Shown in pieces: positions 1-8,199 of a stretch of DNA of 64,000 bases. Both the position numbers and the translations under genes were made by a program. Position 1 is the first letter of the stretch. Each line of letters opens with the position of its first letter. The notes beneath the pieces were generated by a model that did no database searches, was not told the DNA's origin, and was given only the letters and a program-made list of their open reading frames with translations. Source of the stretch: an uncultured Clostridia bacterium. GTDB taxonomy: Bacteria > Bacillota > Clostridia > Oscillospirales > Acutalibacteraceae. The stretch lies in contig CALWRP010000103.1 in the NCBI GenBank assembly GCA_944383955.1, positions 1 through 64,000 of the forward strand, given 5' to 3'.

Positions 1-849
1 GAGATCATCCACCACTGCCTGACAAACCGCCCGATGGGCCTCATTCTCCCGGACCGCTCCGCCGGCGTCCTCAACCGCCAGACATGGCGGCCGGGGGCGT
101 TCTCGGCGCTGGCCGCCCTCGAGGATGAGACGCTCAGCGAGACGCGCGCCAGCCTGCGCGCCGCCTGGGAGCTCTTCGGCGAAGCGCGCGTCGTCCATGA
201 CGAGTGGGAAAAGTATTACATTGAGAACCTGAGCTTTGCCGCCGTCGACGAGCTCGCAGATGAAACCTGCGAGAAGCTCCTCGGCGGGAAGCGCTCCGTG
301 CAGCCGGGCGGCGGCAGCGTCGTCGAGCGCTTCTTCGGAGCGGCCACGGCCTACGGCTCCGTCGACCACATTCCCAGCGTGACGGCAGGCCTGAGGCGCC
401 GCTATTTTCTCAAGGGACGCCCCGGCACGGGCAAATCCACCTTCCTCAAGCGGATCGCCGCCGCCGCGCAGGAGCAGGGCTTCGCCGTGGAGCTCTACCG
501 CTGCTCGCTCGATCCGAACAGCTGCGACATGGTGACGGTGCGCGAGCTCGGCTTCTGCGTTTTCGACAGCACGGCCCCGCACGAGTATTTCCCGGAGCGC
601 GAGGGCGACGAGACGATCGACATCTACCGCGCCGCCGTGCGCGAGGGCACGGATGAGCGGTATGCCGCCGAGCTCGCCGACGTGGCGGAGCGCTATCGCG
701 CGCTGGTCCGCCAGGCCACCGCGAAGCTCTCCGCCGCCCGGCTTTCCCTCGAGGCCTTCCAGCGGGATCGGCTGCCCGCCTTCAGCGCCGGAACGCTCGC
801 CGGCCAGCAGGAGCGGCTGATCGAGCTTCTGTTTTCGGAAAAGGCCTGA
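1..849 (+). CDS. P-loop ATPase family protein, C-terminal part (5' end outside window)
   Basis: The frame is open from the first base, so the gene starts upstream; about 282 residues are visible, ending at TGA 847-849. Near visible residue 140 there is a Walker A motif (GRPGTGKST) following the stretch RYFLKG, and later the segment LDPNSCDMVTVRELGFCVFD. This pattern resembles a family of two-lobed clostridial proteins of unknown function that carry a nucleotide-binding P-loop in each half; only the second half would be present here. The C-terminal 70 residues are Ala/Glu/Arg-rich and probably helical. A strong terminator follows directly. The family assignment is from memory of such proteins. 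The ATPase nature is seen; the cellular role is unknown. Confidence 0.65.
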   Translation, partial: EIIHHCLTNRPMGLILPDRSAGVLNRQTWRPGAFSALAALEDETLSETRASLRAAWELFGEARVVHDEWEKYYIENLSFAAVDELADETCEKLLGGKRSVQPGGGSVVERFFGAATAYGSVDHIPSVTAGLRRRYFLKGRPGTGKSTFLKRIAAAAQEQGFAVELYRCSLDPNSCDMVTVRELGFCVFDSTAPHEYFPEREGDETIDIYRAAVREGTDERYAAELADVAERYRALVRQATAKLSAARLSLEAFQRDRLPAFSAGTLAGQQERLIELLFSEKA

Positions 850-878
850 CGGCCCCGCGTCCCCTTCGCACGATACCA

Positions 879-916
879 GCGCCGGTCTTCCGCACAGGGA
901 GGCCGGCGCTTTTTTC
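879..916 (+). terminator. Intrinsic terminator of the leading ATPase gene
   Basis: A GC-rich stem (AGCGCCGG pairing with CCGGCGCT, extended by a CTTCC/GGAGG-like inner stem) is followed by TTTTTT. It lies 30 bases after the stop codon. Confidence 0.85.
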
Positions 917-1037
917 ACCCGCCGCCTCGCTGTCCGCGGAGATTCTTCCCGGCTTTCCCGTTTTCGTTTTGCGGAAAGCGGGGGAGACGTGCAAGGAAAT
1001 GGGCGGGAGAAGGGGAAGAGAAAAAGAAAAGAAAAAA

Positions 1038-1066
1038 GAGACAAACGGGAAAAGATCTGCTATACT
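1038..1066 (+). promoter_or_regulatory. Predicted sigma-A promoter for coaBC
   Basis: The -35-like GAGACA (1038-1043) and extended -10 TGCTATACT (TATACT at 1061-1066) are separated by 17 bases, about 55 bases before the coaBC start. Confidence 0.55.
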
Positions 1067-1121
1067 GGGAGCAGAAACGCCCCGGCCTGTCCGGGACGGC
1101 GAAAGGAAGGCTAATCAGGCT

Positions 1122-2330
1122 ATGATGAAGGGGAAAACGGTACTTCTCGGGGTCAGCGGCGGCATCGCGGCCTACAAGGCGGCCTATGTGGCCAGCGGCC
1201 TTGTCAAGCTCGGCTGCGACGTGCACGTAATCATGACGCAGCACGCCGTCAATTTCATCAACCCCATCACGTTCGAGACGCTGACGGGCAACAAATGCCC
1301 CGTCGACACCTTTGACCGCAATTTTGAATTTCATGTCGAGCACGTCTCCCTGGCGAAGAAGGCGGAGCTGTGCCTTATCGCCCCGGCCACGGCCAACGTG
1401 ATCGCCAAGCTTGCCCACGGCATCGCGGACGACATGCTGACGACCACCGTGCTGGCCTGCCGGTGCCCGAAGCTCGTCTTCCCGGCGATGAACACCAGAA
1501 TGTACGAGGCTGCCGTCACGCAGGACAACATGGAGACGCTGCGCCGCTACGGCTGCACCGTCGTGACGCCCGCGGCGGGCCGCCTGGCCTGCGGGGACGT
1601 CGGCGCGGGCAAGCTGCCGGAGCCGGACGTGATCCTCGACTATGCCCGCCAGGCGATCGAGTATGAGAAGGATATGGAGGGCCTGCGGCTGCTGGTGACG
1701 GCCGGCCCCACGCAGGAGGCCGTGGACCCCGTGCGCTACCTGACGAACCACTCCACCGGCTCCATGGGCTACGCCATCGCGCGGGTGGCGTCGCGCCGCG
1801 GAGCGCAGGTCACGCTCGTGAGCGGTCCCACCTCGCTCGAAAAGCCGCGCTTCGCGGAGACGGTCGATGTGGTGAGCGCCGCCGACATGTTCCGCGAGGT
1901 GACGAGCCGGCAGCCGCAGCAGGATATCATCATCAAGGCTGCGGCCGTCGCCGATTACCGCCCGGCCCAGGTCTTCGAGGACAAGGTCAAGAAGTCCGAC
2001 GGCGAGATGAGCATCCCGCTCGCCCGCACGCAGGACATTCTCCAGCACCTCGGCGCGAACCGGCCGCAGGGGCAGTTCCTCTGCGGGTTCTCGATGGAGA
2101 CGCGCGACATGCTCGAAAATTCGCGCAAAAAGCTGGAAAAGAAAAAGGTCGACATGATCGTGGCCAACAATCTCAAGGTGCCCGGCGCGGGCTTCGGCAC
2201 GGCGACAAACGTCGTCACCATCATCACGAAGGACGGCCAGGAGGAGCTGCCGCTGCTCCCGAAGGAGGAGGTCGCGGATCGGCTGCTCACGGCCATCCTG
2301 CGCGAGCGGGAAAAGCGGGAAGCAAAATGA
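1122..2330 (+). CDS. coaBC: Bifunctional phosphopantothenoylcysteine decarboxylase / phosphopantothenate-cysteine ligase
   Basis: This enzyme makes 4'-phosphopantetheine in coenzyme A synthesis: CoaB joins cysteine to 4'-phosphopantothenate using CTP, and the FMN-dependent CoaC half decarboxylates the product. The N-terminal half shows the flavoprotein opening GVSGGIAAYKAA, an active-site region with His (HVEHVS), the PAMN motif (FPAMNTRMY) and the substrate-clamp Cys motif GRLACGDVGAGKLPEP. The C-terminal half shows LVTAGPTQEAVDPVR, the NHSTGSMG stretch and KAAAVADYRP. The 402-residue length is normal for the fusion. The ATG at 1122 is chosen because a GGAAGG site and a promoter lie just upstream; ATG 1125 is the alternative. 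It appears monocistronic. Confidence 0.95.
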   Translation: MMKGKTVLLGVSGGIAAYKAAYVASGLVKLGCDVHVIMTQHAVNFINPITFETLTGNKCPVDTFDRNFEFHVEHVSLAKKAELCLIAPATANVIAKLAHGIADDMLTTTVLACRCPKLVFPAMNTRMYEAAVTQDNMETLRRYGCTVVTPAAGRLACGDVGAGKLPEPDVILDYARQAIEYEKDMEGLRLLVTAGPTQEAVDPVRYLTNHSTGSMGYAIARVASRRGAQVTLVSGPTSLEKPRFAETVDVVSAADMFREVTSRQPQQDIIIKAAAVADYRPAQVFEDKVKKSDGEMSIPLARTQDILQHLGANRPQGQFLCGFSMETRDMLENSRKKLEKKKVDMIVANNLKVPGAGFGTATNVVTIITKDGQEELPLLPKEEVADRLLTAILREREKREAK

Positions 2331-2462
2331 AGCCCGCATAAACAGCCATATCACGGGACAGACTACTGGTGCCGGAGCTTCCGGCCAAACATGGCGCCGG
2401 GAAAACGGGAGGTCTGGCGCCTCCCCGCTTTGCCCGGCGGCCCACAGTGAGGTGTCTGTCAG

Positions 2463-2780
2463 ATGACCAGCTTACAGTGTGATGTGAAGAACTGCGCAAA
2501 CTATCAGGAGAATTGCTGCTGCCGCCCCAGCATCAAGGTGGAGGGCTGCTCGGCCCGCGGCTGCGACCAGACGTATTGTTCCTCCTTCCAGGAGAAGGGC
2601 GACGCTTTCTCGAACAGCTGCGGCTGCTCCGTGCCGAACACGGCGCTCGAGATTCGCTGCAGCGCGAAGAACTGCGTCCACCAGAAGAACAATATGTGCA
2701 CGGCGAGCATGGTTTCCGTCTGCGGAAGCACGGCCTGCCGCAAGGATGAGACGGAGTGCGCGAGCTTTTCCCTGAGATAA
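2463..2780 (+). CDS. DUF1540 domain protein (two copies)
   Basis: A 105-residue cysteine-rich protein with two tandem DUF1540-like units, each built as C-x4-C, a further Cys pair and a final C-x-x-F/S: residues about 4-43 (CDVKNC ... CSSF) and about 62-103 (CSAKNC ... CASF). Such proteins are common in sporulating clostridia; the cysteine spacing suggests metal binding, but the function is unknown. The start at 2463 follows a weak GTGAGG site. It is followed by its own terminator and stands alone between coaBC and corA. Confidence 0.85.
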   Translation: MTSLQCDVKNCANYQENCCCRPSIKVEGCSARGCDQTYCSSFQEKGDAFSNSCGCSVPNTALEIRCSAKNCVHQKNNMCTASMVSVCGSTACRKDETECASFSLR

Positions 2781-2793
2781 GTAAGCCCTGAGA

Positions 2794-2850
2794 GGCGGGC
2801 GGAACGGGTGCTCCCCGGGAGGGAGCCGGTTCCGCCCGCCGCCTTATTTC
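2794..2850 (+). terminator. Terminator after the DUF1540 gene
   Basis: GGCGGGCGGAAC (2794-2805) pairs with GTTCCGCCCGCC-type sequence at 2829-2840, followed by a modest T-rich tail (CCTTATTTC). Confidence 0.65.
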
Positions 2851-2941
2851 CCTGAAAATCCCCGATTCCGCCCGAATTTGCGCCTCTGGGGCGAAAATCG
2901 GCGAGCAGATGAAAAGATTGCGTAAAATGTCGCCCGCGCTC

Positions 2942-2969
2942 TTGCTTTCGCCTCACATTGTGCTATAAT
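2942..2969 (+). promoter_or_regulatory. Predicted sigma-A promoter upstream of corA
   Basis: TTGCTT (2942-2947), a 16-base spacer, then TATAAT (2964-2969) in an extended TGCTATAAT context. This places transcription start near 2976, about 205 bases before corA. Confidence 0.75.
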
Positions 2970-2975
2970 ACATTA

Positions 2976-3066
2976 GGGCAGCGCCGTGCCCTTCATGCCC
3001 GGCATTGCGCGGCGCTGCCCCTGGGCTGCCGCCCTCCCGCGCGGGAGGCATGGCGGCAGCCGTTTT
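2976..3066 (+). promoter_or_regulatory. Structured corA leader with terminator-like second hairpin
   Basis: Two hairpins lie directly after the promoter. The first has perfect 11-bp arms, GGGCAGCGCCG (2976-2986) and CGGCGCTGCCC (3010-3020). The second pairs GGCTGCCG (3024-3031) with CGGCAGCC (3054-3061) around an inner CCTCCCGCGCGGGAGG stem and is followed by GTTTTTG. The second looks like an intrinsic terminator inside the corA leader, or the end of a small RNA of about 90 bases. I do not recognise the M-box magnesium riboswitch here. Confidence 0.5.
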
Positions 3067-3180
3067 TGCGCCTTCGGGCGGCAAATTCATTTCGCAGGAC
3101 ACGAAAGAAGGTGGCGTTGTGAATCCTGACCCTTTATGCGGCAGTCGACCCGGTCAATTTCATAAAGGAGATGACACGCG

Positions 3181-4104
3181 ATGCTGTCTTATTTCAAGAC
3201 GATCGACGGACGGGTGCGCCCTGTGCCCGAGTGGGAGCCCGGCTGCTGGATCAACTGCGTCATGCCCACGGAGGAGGAGATCAGCGGCCTGATCCGCGAC
3301 TTCTCAATTGAACCCGATTTCTTCCGCGCCGCGATGGACGAGGAGGAGTCCTCGCATATTGACAGCGAGGACGGCAACACCCTCATCATCATCGACATTC
3401 CCGCCGTCGAGCGCAGCGGCAGCGAGATTACCTACATCACCACGCCGCTTGGCATCATTCTCACGGAAAAGAACGTGATCACCGTTTCCACCCGCGAGAA
3501 TCCCCTCCTCGACGAGTTTGCCGAGGGCATTGTGCGCGGCGTGTGCACCAATCTGAAAACGCATTTTATCCTGCACCTGATGCTGCGGATCGCCTCGCGC
3601 TATCTGCAGTACCTCAAGCAGATCGACCGCATGACAAGCCAGATTGAGAGGGAGCTGCGCCGCTCGATGAAGAATTCCCAGCTTTTGCAGCTGATGGACA
3701 TCGAGAAATCGCTCGTCTATTTCTCGTCCTCCCTCAAGGGAAACGAGCTGACGATCGAAAAAATCATGCGCGGCCGCGTCGTCAAGCTGTACGAGGAGGA
3801 TCAGGACCTGCTCGAGGACGTGCTCATCGAGGTCAAGCAGGCCGTGGATATGAGCGGCATTTACCTCGACATTCTCTCGAGCACCATGGAGTCGTTCGCC
3901 TCGCTCATCAGCAACAATCTGAACATGGTGATGAAGGTGCTCGCCTCCATCACGCTGATCATCTCGATCCCGATGGTGATCTCCGGCTACTACGGCATGA
4001 ACGTCAACGGGATCCCCATCACCAGCTTCTGGTTCCCGATCGCCGTTTCGGTGGTCTGCATGGGAATTGCGGCGGTGATCCTCAAGAAAAAGCAGATGCT
4101 CTGA
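3181..4104 (+). CDS. corA: CorA-family divalent cation transporter
   Basis: A 307-residue CorA-type magnesium/divalent metal channel. The N-terminal two thirds form the acidic cytoplasmic funnel (many DEEE and EEDQDLLED segments). Two membrane helices lie at the C-terminus (about residues 245-270 and 278-300), joined by the signature YGMN (in GYYGMNVNG) that forms the selectivity loop. The protein ends in the expected basic tail KKKQML. The start has a strong AAAGGAG site 10 bases upstream. The gene has its own promoter and a structured leader, which would suit metal-responsive control, and a terminator follows. Magnesium is the usual substrate, but Co or Ni cannot be excluded from sequence. 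Confidence 0.93.
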   Translation: MLSYFKTIDGRVRPVPEWEPGCWINCVMPTEEEISGLIRDFSIEPDFFRAAMDEEESSHIDSEDGNTLIIIDIPAVERSGSEITYITTPLGIILTEKNVITVSTRENPLLDEFAEGIVRGVCTNLKTHFILHLMLRIASRYLQYLKQIDRMTSQIERELRRSMKNSQLLQLMDIEKSLVYFSSSLKGNELTIEKIMRGRVVKLYEEDQDLLEDVLIEVKQAVDMSGIYLDILSSTMESFASLISNNLNMVMKVLASITLIISIPMVISGYYGMNVNGIPITSFWFPIAVSVVCMGIAAVILKKKQML

Positions 4105-4137
4105 GACGCTGCGCCTTCCCGCGCGCGTCCTTTCCAG

Positions 4138-4165
4138 CCGGCGCTCCCACGGGCGCCGGTTTTTC
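4138..4165 (+). terminator. corA terminator
   Basis: CCGGCGC (4138-4144) pairs with GCGCCGG (4153-4159), followed by TTTTTCCC. Confidence 0.8.
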
Positions 4166-4244
4166 CCGCGTCCGGCGGCTTCAATCTGCTGCAGGGACGC
4201 TATCACATCACGGCGGCGGTTTGCCGCCCTGGGAGGCTTTTGTT

Positions 4245-4784
4245 ATGGAACAGAAAAACGGCAGAATCGCCGTGCGCATGGAGGAGATCGCCGAGGCGGC
4301 GCGCGCGCTGCGCGCCGGCGACAATATCCTGCTCAGCGGCGTGATTTACACGGCGCGCGACGCCGCCCACAAGCGCATGGCCGCCCTGCTCGACGAGGGC
4401 AGGCCGCTGCCCTTCCCGCTGTCCGGCAGCGCCATCTACTACGCCGGGCCGACCCCCGCGCCCGAGGGCCTGCCGATCGGCTCCTGCGGGCCGACGACCT
4501 CCTCGCGCATGGACGTCTTCACGCCGCGCCTGCTCGATCTCGGCCTCTCGGCGATGATCGGCAAGGGAGGCCGCTCTCCCGCCGTCTGCGAGGCGATCCG
4601 CCGCAACGGGGCCGTCTACCTGTGCGCCCTCGGCGGCGCGGGCGCGCTGGCCGCGCAGGCGGTGCGCTCGGTGGAGGTGATCGCGTTCGACGATCTCGGC
4701 TGCGAGTCCGTCAAGCGCCTTGTCGTCGAGGATTTCCCGCTGGTGGTCGGCATCGACTGCGCGGGCGGCTCGCTCTTTCACTGA
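4245..4784 (+). CDS. Fumarate hydratase / tartrate dehydratase beta-type (class I Fe-S hydro-lyase C-terminal domain)
   Basis: 179 residues matching the beta (C-terminal) part of class I iron-sulfur fumarases and L-tartrate dehydratases. Key stretches are SGVIYTARDAAHKRM (about residue 30), IYYAGPTPAPEG, CGPTTSSRMD and GKGGRSPAV. In the family this swivelling domain helps bind the dicarboxylate, while the alpha domain holds the [4Fe-4S] cluster, so it should not act alone. No alpha gene is adjacent in this window, which is unusual. The ATG at 4245 is chosen because GGGAGG lies 8 bases upstream; a TTG further upstream has no such site. The CDF transporter follows 24 bases later, so co-transcription is likely. 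Confidence 0.85.
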   Translation: MEQKNGRIAVRMEEIAEAARALRAGDNILLSGVIYTARDAAHKRMAALLDEGRPLPFPLSGSAIYYAGPTPAPEGLPIGSCGPTTSSRMDVFTPRLLDLGLSAMIGKGGRSPAVCEAIRRNGAVYLCALGGAGALAAQAVRSVEVIAFDDLGCESVKRLVVEDFPLVVGIDCAGGSLFH

Positions 4785-4808
4785 GCTGCGGGAAGGCTGG
4801 GATGACCT

Positions 4809-6008
4809 GTGACAGAACTTCTGATTCGCCTTTTCGTGCGTGAATACGCGCACACGGAGCGCCCCGAGGTGCGCGAGCGCTATGGGAAATTTGCCGGCGT
4901 TGTCGGCATTGTCTCCAACCTGCTGCTCTTTGCCATGAAGGCCGTGACCGGCTTTGTGACGGGCAGCATCTCCATTGTGGCGGACGCCGTCAACAACCTC
5001 TCCGATTCCGCCTCCTCCGTCATCACCCTGGTGGGCTTCAAGCTCTCCTCGAAGCCGGCCGACCGGGAGCACCCCTACGGCCACGCGAGGATCGAGTACA
5101 TATCCGGCCTCATCGTCTCCTTTTTGATCCTCCTGCTCGGCGTGCAGCTGCTGCAGGAGTCTGCGGGCAAGATTTTCGCCCCGGAGGAGGCCTCCTTCAG
5201 CCCGGCCGCCGTGGCCGTCCTCGTTCTGTCCTGCCTCATCAAGACATGGCAGTGCCTCTTCTACCGCAAGGTCGGGCGGCGCATCTCCTCGCCGACGATC
5301 GAGGCTACGTCCGCCGACAGCCGCAGCGACGTCTTTTCCACGCTCGCCGTTCTGCTTGGCCTTGTGATCTCCCATTTCTCCGGCTTCAATCTCGACGGCT
5401 ACATGGGCGTTGCGGTGGCGCTGCTCATCCTGTGGACGGGCGTGAAGGTCGTCAAGGAGACGAGCGACCCGCTCCTCGGCGTCGCGCCCTCCCGCGAGGC
5501 GGTGGACGATATCTACCGCACCATTCTCTCCTACGAGGGCATTCTCGGCCTGCACGACCTGAACGTCCACATGTACGGCGAGGGCCGCACCTTTGCCTCC
5601 GTTCACTGCGAGGTCGACGCCCACGCCGATATCCTGGCAAGCCACGACCTTGTCGACAACATCGAGCGCGATTTCCTGCGGGATAAAAATATTCACCTCG
5701 TGATCCACATGGATCCCATCGTGGTGGACGACGAGCCGACGAACGCCCTGCGCGAGCAGGTGCGCCAGATTCTCCTTGCCATCTCCCCGGAGCTCACGAT
5801 GCACGATTTCCGCGTCGTCTGGGGCAAGACGCACTCCAATGTCCTCTTCGACGTCTGCGTCCCCTTCGAGTTCCGCTACACGGACAGCGCCCTTCTTGAC
5901 GAGATCGCCAACGGCATCTTCATGCTCGGCAGTCAGTATGTGCCGGTGATTACGATCGATCACAGCTACGTGCCCGACCGCCGGCACGCGGACCAAACGG
6001 AACAGTGA
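4809..6008 (+). CDS. Cation diffusion facilitator (CDF) family transporter
   Basis: A 399-residue CDF protein, probably a proton/metal antiporter exporting Zn, Fe or Mn. About six hydrophobic helices fill residues 25-215, with the family metal-site stretches [13 protein letters not shown] and [11 protein letters not shown] and the conserved [10 protein letters not shown] segment between them. A C-terminal cytoplasmic metal-binding domain with a His-rich dimer region follows ([31 protein letters not shown]). The C-terminal part beyond residue 300 is longer than the minimal family. Translation starts at GTG 4809; no in-frame ATG lies near. It follows the fumarase-like gene closely and ends before a terminator near 6340. 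The substrate cannot be told from sequence. Confidence 0.93.
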   Translation: MTELLIRLFVREYAHTERPEVRERYGKFAGVVGIVSNLLLFAMKAVTGFVTGSISIVADAVNNLSDSASSVITLVGFKLSSKPADREHPYGHARIEYISGLIVSFLILLLGVQLLQESAGKIFAPEEASFSPAAVAVLVLSCLIKTWQCLFYRKVGRRISSPTIEATSADSRSDVFSTLAVLLGLVISHFSGFNLDGYMGVAVALLILWTGVKVVKETSDPLLGVAPSREAVDDIYRTILSYEGILGLHDLNVHMYGEGRTFASVHCEVDAHADILASHDLVDNIERDFLRDKNIHLVIHMDPIVVDDEPTNALREQVRQILLAISPELTMHDFRVVWGKTHSNVLFDVCVPFEFRYTDSALLDEIANGIFMLGSQYVPVITIDHSYVPDRRHADQTEQ

Positions 6009-6220
6009 AGCGCGGCGCCGGCCGTTGAGCTTGCCGAAAAAAGCCTGCGTGGAGAAAAGTACAGGAGTGCGCTGCCGTCCGGAAAAATTCGCTGCGTGCT
6101 GTTTTGGCTGCATCCGGCGAGACCGGATGCAGCGTCTGAAGCATCAGTTTGCGGTGCGCAGCACCGGAAACCGACGCTTCAGCGGCTCGGTGCGGGAGGG
6201 AAAAGGGCTTCGCAAGCTGT

Positions 6221-6263
6221 TTGGGGCTCCGCCCCAAGCCCCGCCGCCTTTTGAAAAAGGCGG
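6221..6263. repeat. Paired small inverted repeats of intergenic-repeat type
   Basis: Two adjacent perfect hairpins: TTGGGGC/GCCCCAA (6221-6227 and 6231-6237) and CCGCCTTTT/AAAAAGGCGG around one base (6244-6263). The combination resembles short dispersed intergenic elements of clostridial gut genomes. Only one copy is seen in this window, so repeat status is an inference. Confidence 0.4.
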
Positions 6264-6312
6264 GCGAAAACTTTACGTTTGCTCTTTGGCAGCTTTTTCG
6301 GCAAGCTCCGGC

Positions 6313-6342
6313 ACCGGCCCTTACGAGGGCCGGCCCTTTTTT
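6313..6342 (+). terminator. Terminator after the CDF transporter
   Basis: CCGGCCC (6314-6320), loop TTACGA, GGGCCGG (6327-6333), then CCCTTTTTT. It lies 300 bases after the CDF stop and just before the cysK promoter. The rest of the gap from 6009 holds only the small inverted repeats at 6221-6263. Confidence 0.75.
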
Positions 6343-6373
6343 GTCCGCAGGCGCTTTGTTCACGGACTTTTCA

Positions 6374-6402
6374 TTGCTCCGGTTTGGATGTTGTGCTACA
6401 AT
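6374..6402 (+). promoter_or_regulatory. Predicted cysK promoter
   Basis: TTGCTC (6374-6379), 17 bases, TACAAT (6397-6402) with an upstream TG. The leader up to cysK is about 120 bases; I recognise no SAM or T-box element in it. Confidence 0.65.
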
Positions 6403-6531
6403 AAAAAGGACATGATTCTGTCCCTCCCCGGGCAGAATACGGGCAGGGCCGCACCGGAAACGGGGCGAAAGCCTCCCGGCGCCGCTTCGCAAACAACGGG
6501 GAGAACCCCCGCAGAGAAGGAGCCGATCCAC

Positions 6532-7458
6532 ATGAAAATTGCAAGCAGTCTGACAGAGCTGGTGGGGAACACCCCGCTGCTGGAGCTCGGCGCTTACGCG
6601 AAGCGCCATGCGCTCAGGGCGGCGCTCCTCGCCAAGCTCGAATCCTTCAACCCCCTCTCCTCGGCCAAGGACCGCGTCGCCCTTGCCATGGTGGAGGACG
6701 CCGAGCGCCGCGGCCTGCTCCGGGAGGGCGGCGTCATCATTGAGCCGACAAGCGGAAACACCGGCGTGGGACTGGCCTTCGTGGCCGCCTCGCGCGGCTA
6801 CCGCATGATCCTCACCATGCCGGAGACAATGAGCATCGAGCGCCGCCGTCTCGCCGCGGCCCTGGGGGCGGAGGTCGTCCTCACGGAGGGCGCGAAGGGC
6901 ATGAGCGGGGCGATCGCCAAAGCCCAGGAGCTCGCAAGGGAGATCCCCGGGGCCTTTTTGCCCGGCCAGTTCACCAATCCCGCCAACCCGGAGGCGCACC
7001 GCCGCACCACGGCCCAGGAGATCTGGCGCGATACCGACGGGACGGTCGATATCTTCGTCGCGGGCGCGGGCACGGGCGGCACCGTCACCGGCATGGGCCG
7101 CGGCCTGCGCGAGCATAACCCCGCCGTGCGCCTGGTGGCGGCAGAGCCCGATTCGTCTCCCGTCCTCTCCGGCGGCCAGGCCGGGCCCCACAAGATTCAG
7201 GGCATCGGCGCGGGCTTTGTGCCGGAGGTGCTCGACGTCTCTCTGCTCGACGAAATCATCCGCGTTCCCGACGAGGCGGCCATCTCCACCGCGAGGGAGC
7301 TGGCCCGCACCGACGGCCTCCTGGTGGGAATCTCCTCCGGCGCCGCCGTGTGGGCGGCCGCGCAGGTCGCCCTGCGCCCGGAAAACGAGGGCAAGCGCAT
7401 CGTCGTTCTCCTGCCGGACACGGGCGAGCGCTATCTCTCCACCGGCATCTACGACTGA
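6532..7458 (+). CDS. cysK: Cysteine synthase (O-acetylserine sulfhydrylase)
   Basis: A PLP enzyme that joins sulfide to O-acetylserine to give L-cysteine. At 308 residues it has normal CysK length. The PLP lysine is in [10 protein letters not shown] (about residue 43), followed by the substrate loop [12 protein letters not shown], the phosphate-binding loop [10 protein letters not shown], the segment [12 protein letters not shown] typical of CysK/CysM, and GISSGAA near the C-terminus. The ATG at 6532 follows AGAAGGAG with good spacing. The reading frame is open further upstream, but without a ribosome site. The two-component pair follows only 38 bases later, so it may be co-transcribed. Confidence 0.95.
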   Translation: MKIASSLTELVGNTPLLELGAYAKRHALRAALLAKLESFNPLSSAKDRVALAMVEDAERRGLLREGGVIIEPTSGNTGVGLAFVAASRGYRMILTMPETMSIERRRLAAALGAEVVLTEGAKGMSGAIAKAQELAREIPGAFLPGQFTNPANPEAHRRTTAQEIWRDTDGTVDIFVAGAGTGGTVTGMGRGLREHNPAVRLVAAEPDSSPVLSGGQAGPHKIQGIGAGFVPEVLDVSLLDEIIRVPDEAAISTARELARTDGLLVGISSGAAVWAAAQVALRPENEGKRIVVLLPDTGERYLSTGIYD

Positions 7459-7496
7459 CAAGCGCCTGCTGGGGCCGTTTGCAAGGGAGGAGCTTC

Positions 7497-8177
7497 ATGT
7501 ACCAGATTCTTGTGGTCGACGATGAGGAGAACATCAGAAGCCTCATCAGGAAATACGCCGTCTTCGAGGGCAACGTCGTCTTCGAGGCGGAGGATGGGAT
7601 GCAGGCGGTCGAGATGTGCCGCCAGCATCCCAACGATTACGACATCATCATCATGGACGTGATGATGCCGGAGCTTGACGGCTTTTCCGCCGTCAAGGAG
7701 CTTCGCAAATACTGTCAGGCCCCCGTGCTGATGCTCTCCGCCCGCGGCGAGGAGTACGACAAGATCCACGGCTTCGAGCTCGGCGTCGACGATTACGTCG
7801 TCAAGCCGTTCTCGCCCAAGGAGCTGATGATGCGCATCAACGCGATCCTGAAGCGCGTGCGCCCCGCCCCGGAGGAGCAGCCCAAGGAGATCGTCCGCTT
7901 CGAGGGGCTGACCATCGACTTCACGGGCCGCATTGTCACCGTGGACGGCAGGAAGGCCGAGCTCTCGCCCAAGGAGTACGACCTTCTCTTCTACATGGTC
8001 AACAACCGCAACATCGCCCTCACGCGCGAAAAGCTGATCACCAATGTCTGGGGCTACGATTTCTACGGCGACGACAGGACGCTCGACACCCACATCAAGC
8101 TTCTGCGCAAGAGCCTCGGCCCCTACAGCAAATTCATTGTGACGCTGCGCGGCGTGGGGTATCGCTTTGAGACCTAA
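7497..8177 (+). CDS. OmpR/PhoB-family response regulator
   Basis: 226 residues: an N-terminal receiver domain with the acidic pair DDEEN, the phospho-acceptor Asp in IIIMDVMMPELDG (about residue 52) and the switch Lys in VVKPFSPKEL, then a winged-helix domain (about 130-226) ending in the typical DTHIKLLRKSLG and TLRGVGYRFE. It would bind DNA as a dimer when phosphorylated by the kinase encoded next. The start follows GGGAGG by 7 bases. Its stop is within 25 bases of, or overlaps, the kinase start, so the pair is one operon. The signal and target genes cannot be read from sequence; the downstream sugar kinase could be in the same transcript. Confidence 0.94.
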   Translation: MYQILVVDDEENIRSLIRKYAVFEGNVVFEAEDGMQAVEMCRQHPNDYDIIIMDVMMPELDGFSAVKELRKYCQAPVLMLSARGEEYDKIHGFELGVDDYVVKPFSPKELMMRINAILKRVRPAPEEQPKEIVRFEGLTIDFTGRIVTVDGRKAELSPKEYDLLFYMVNNRNIALTREKLITNVWGYDFYGDDRTLDTHIKLLRKSLGPYSKFIVTLRGVGYRFET

Positions 8178-8199
8178 AGAGGGGGGGAGCGCGGCCGGC

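Noticed and set aside
915-2354. 479-codon minus-strand open frame
   Set aside because: It is antisense to coaBC, with low-complexity shadow sequence and no ribosome site.
2976-3180. M-box magnesium riboswitch before corA
   Set aside because: I could not find the conserved M-box core by eye; the leader is reported as unassigned structure.
4203-6113. 636-codon minus-strand open frame
   Set aside because: It covers the fumarase-like and CDF genes in the opposite direction; shadow composition.
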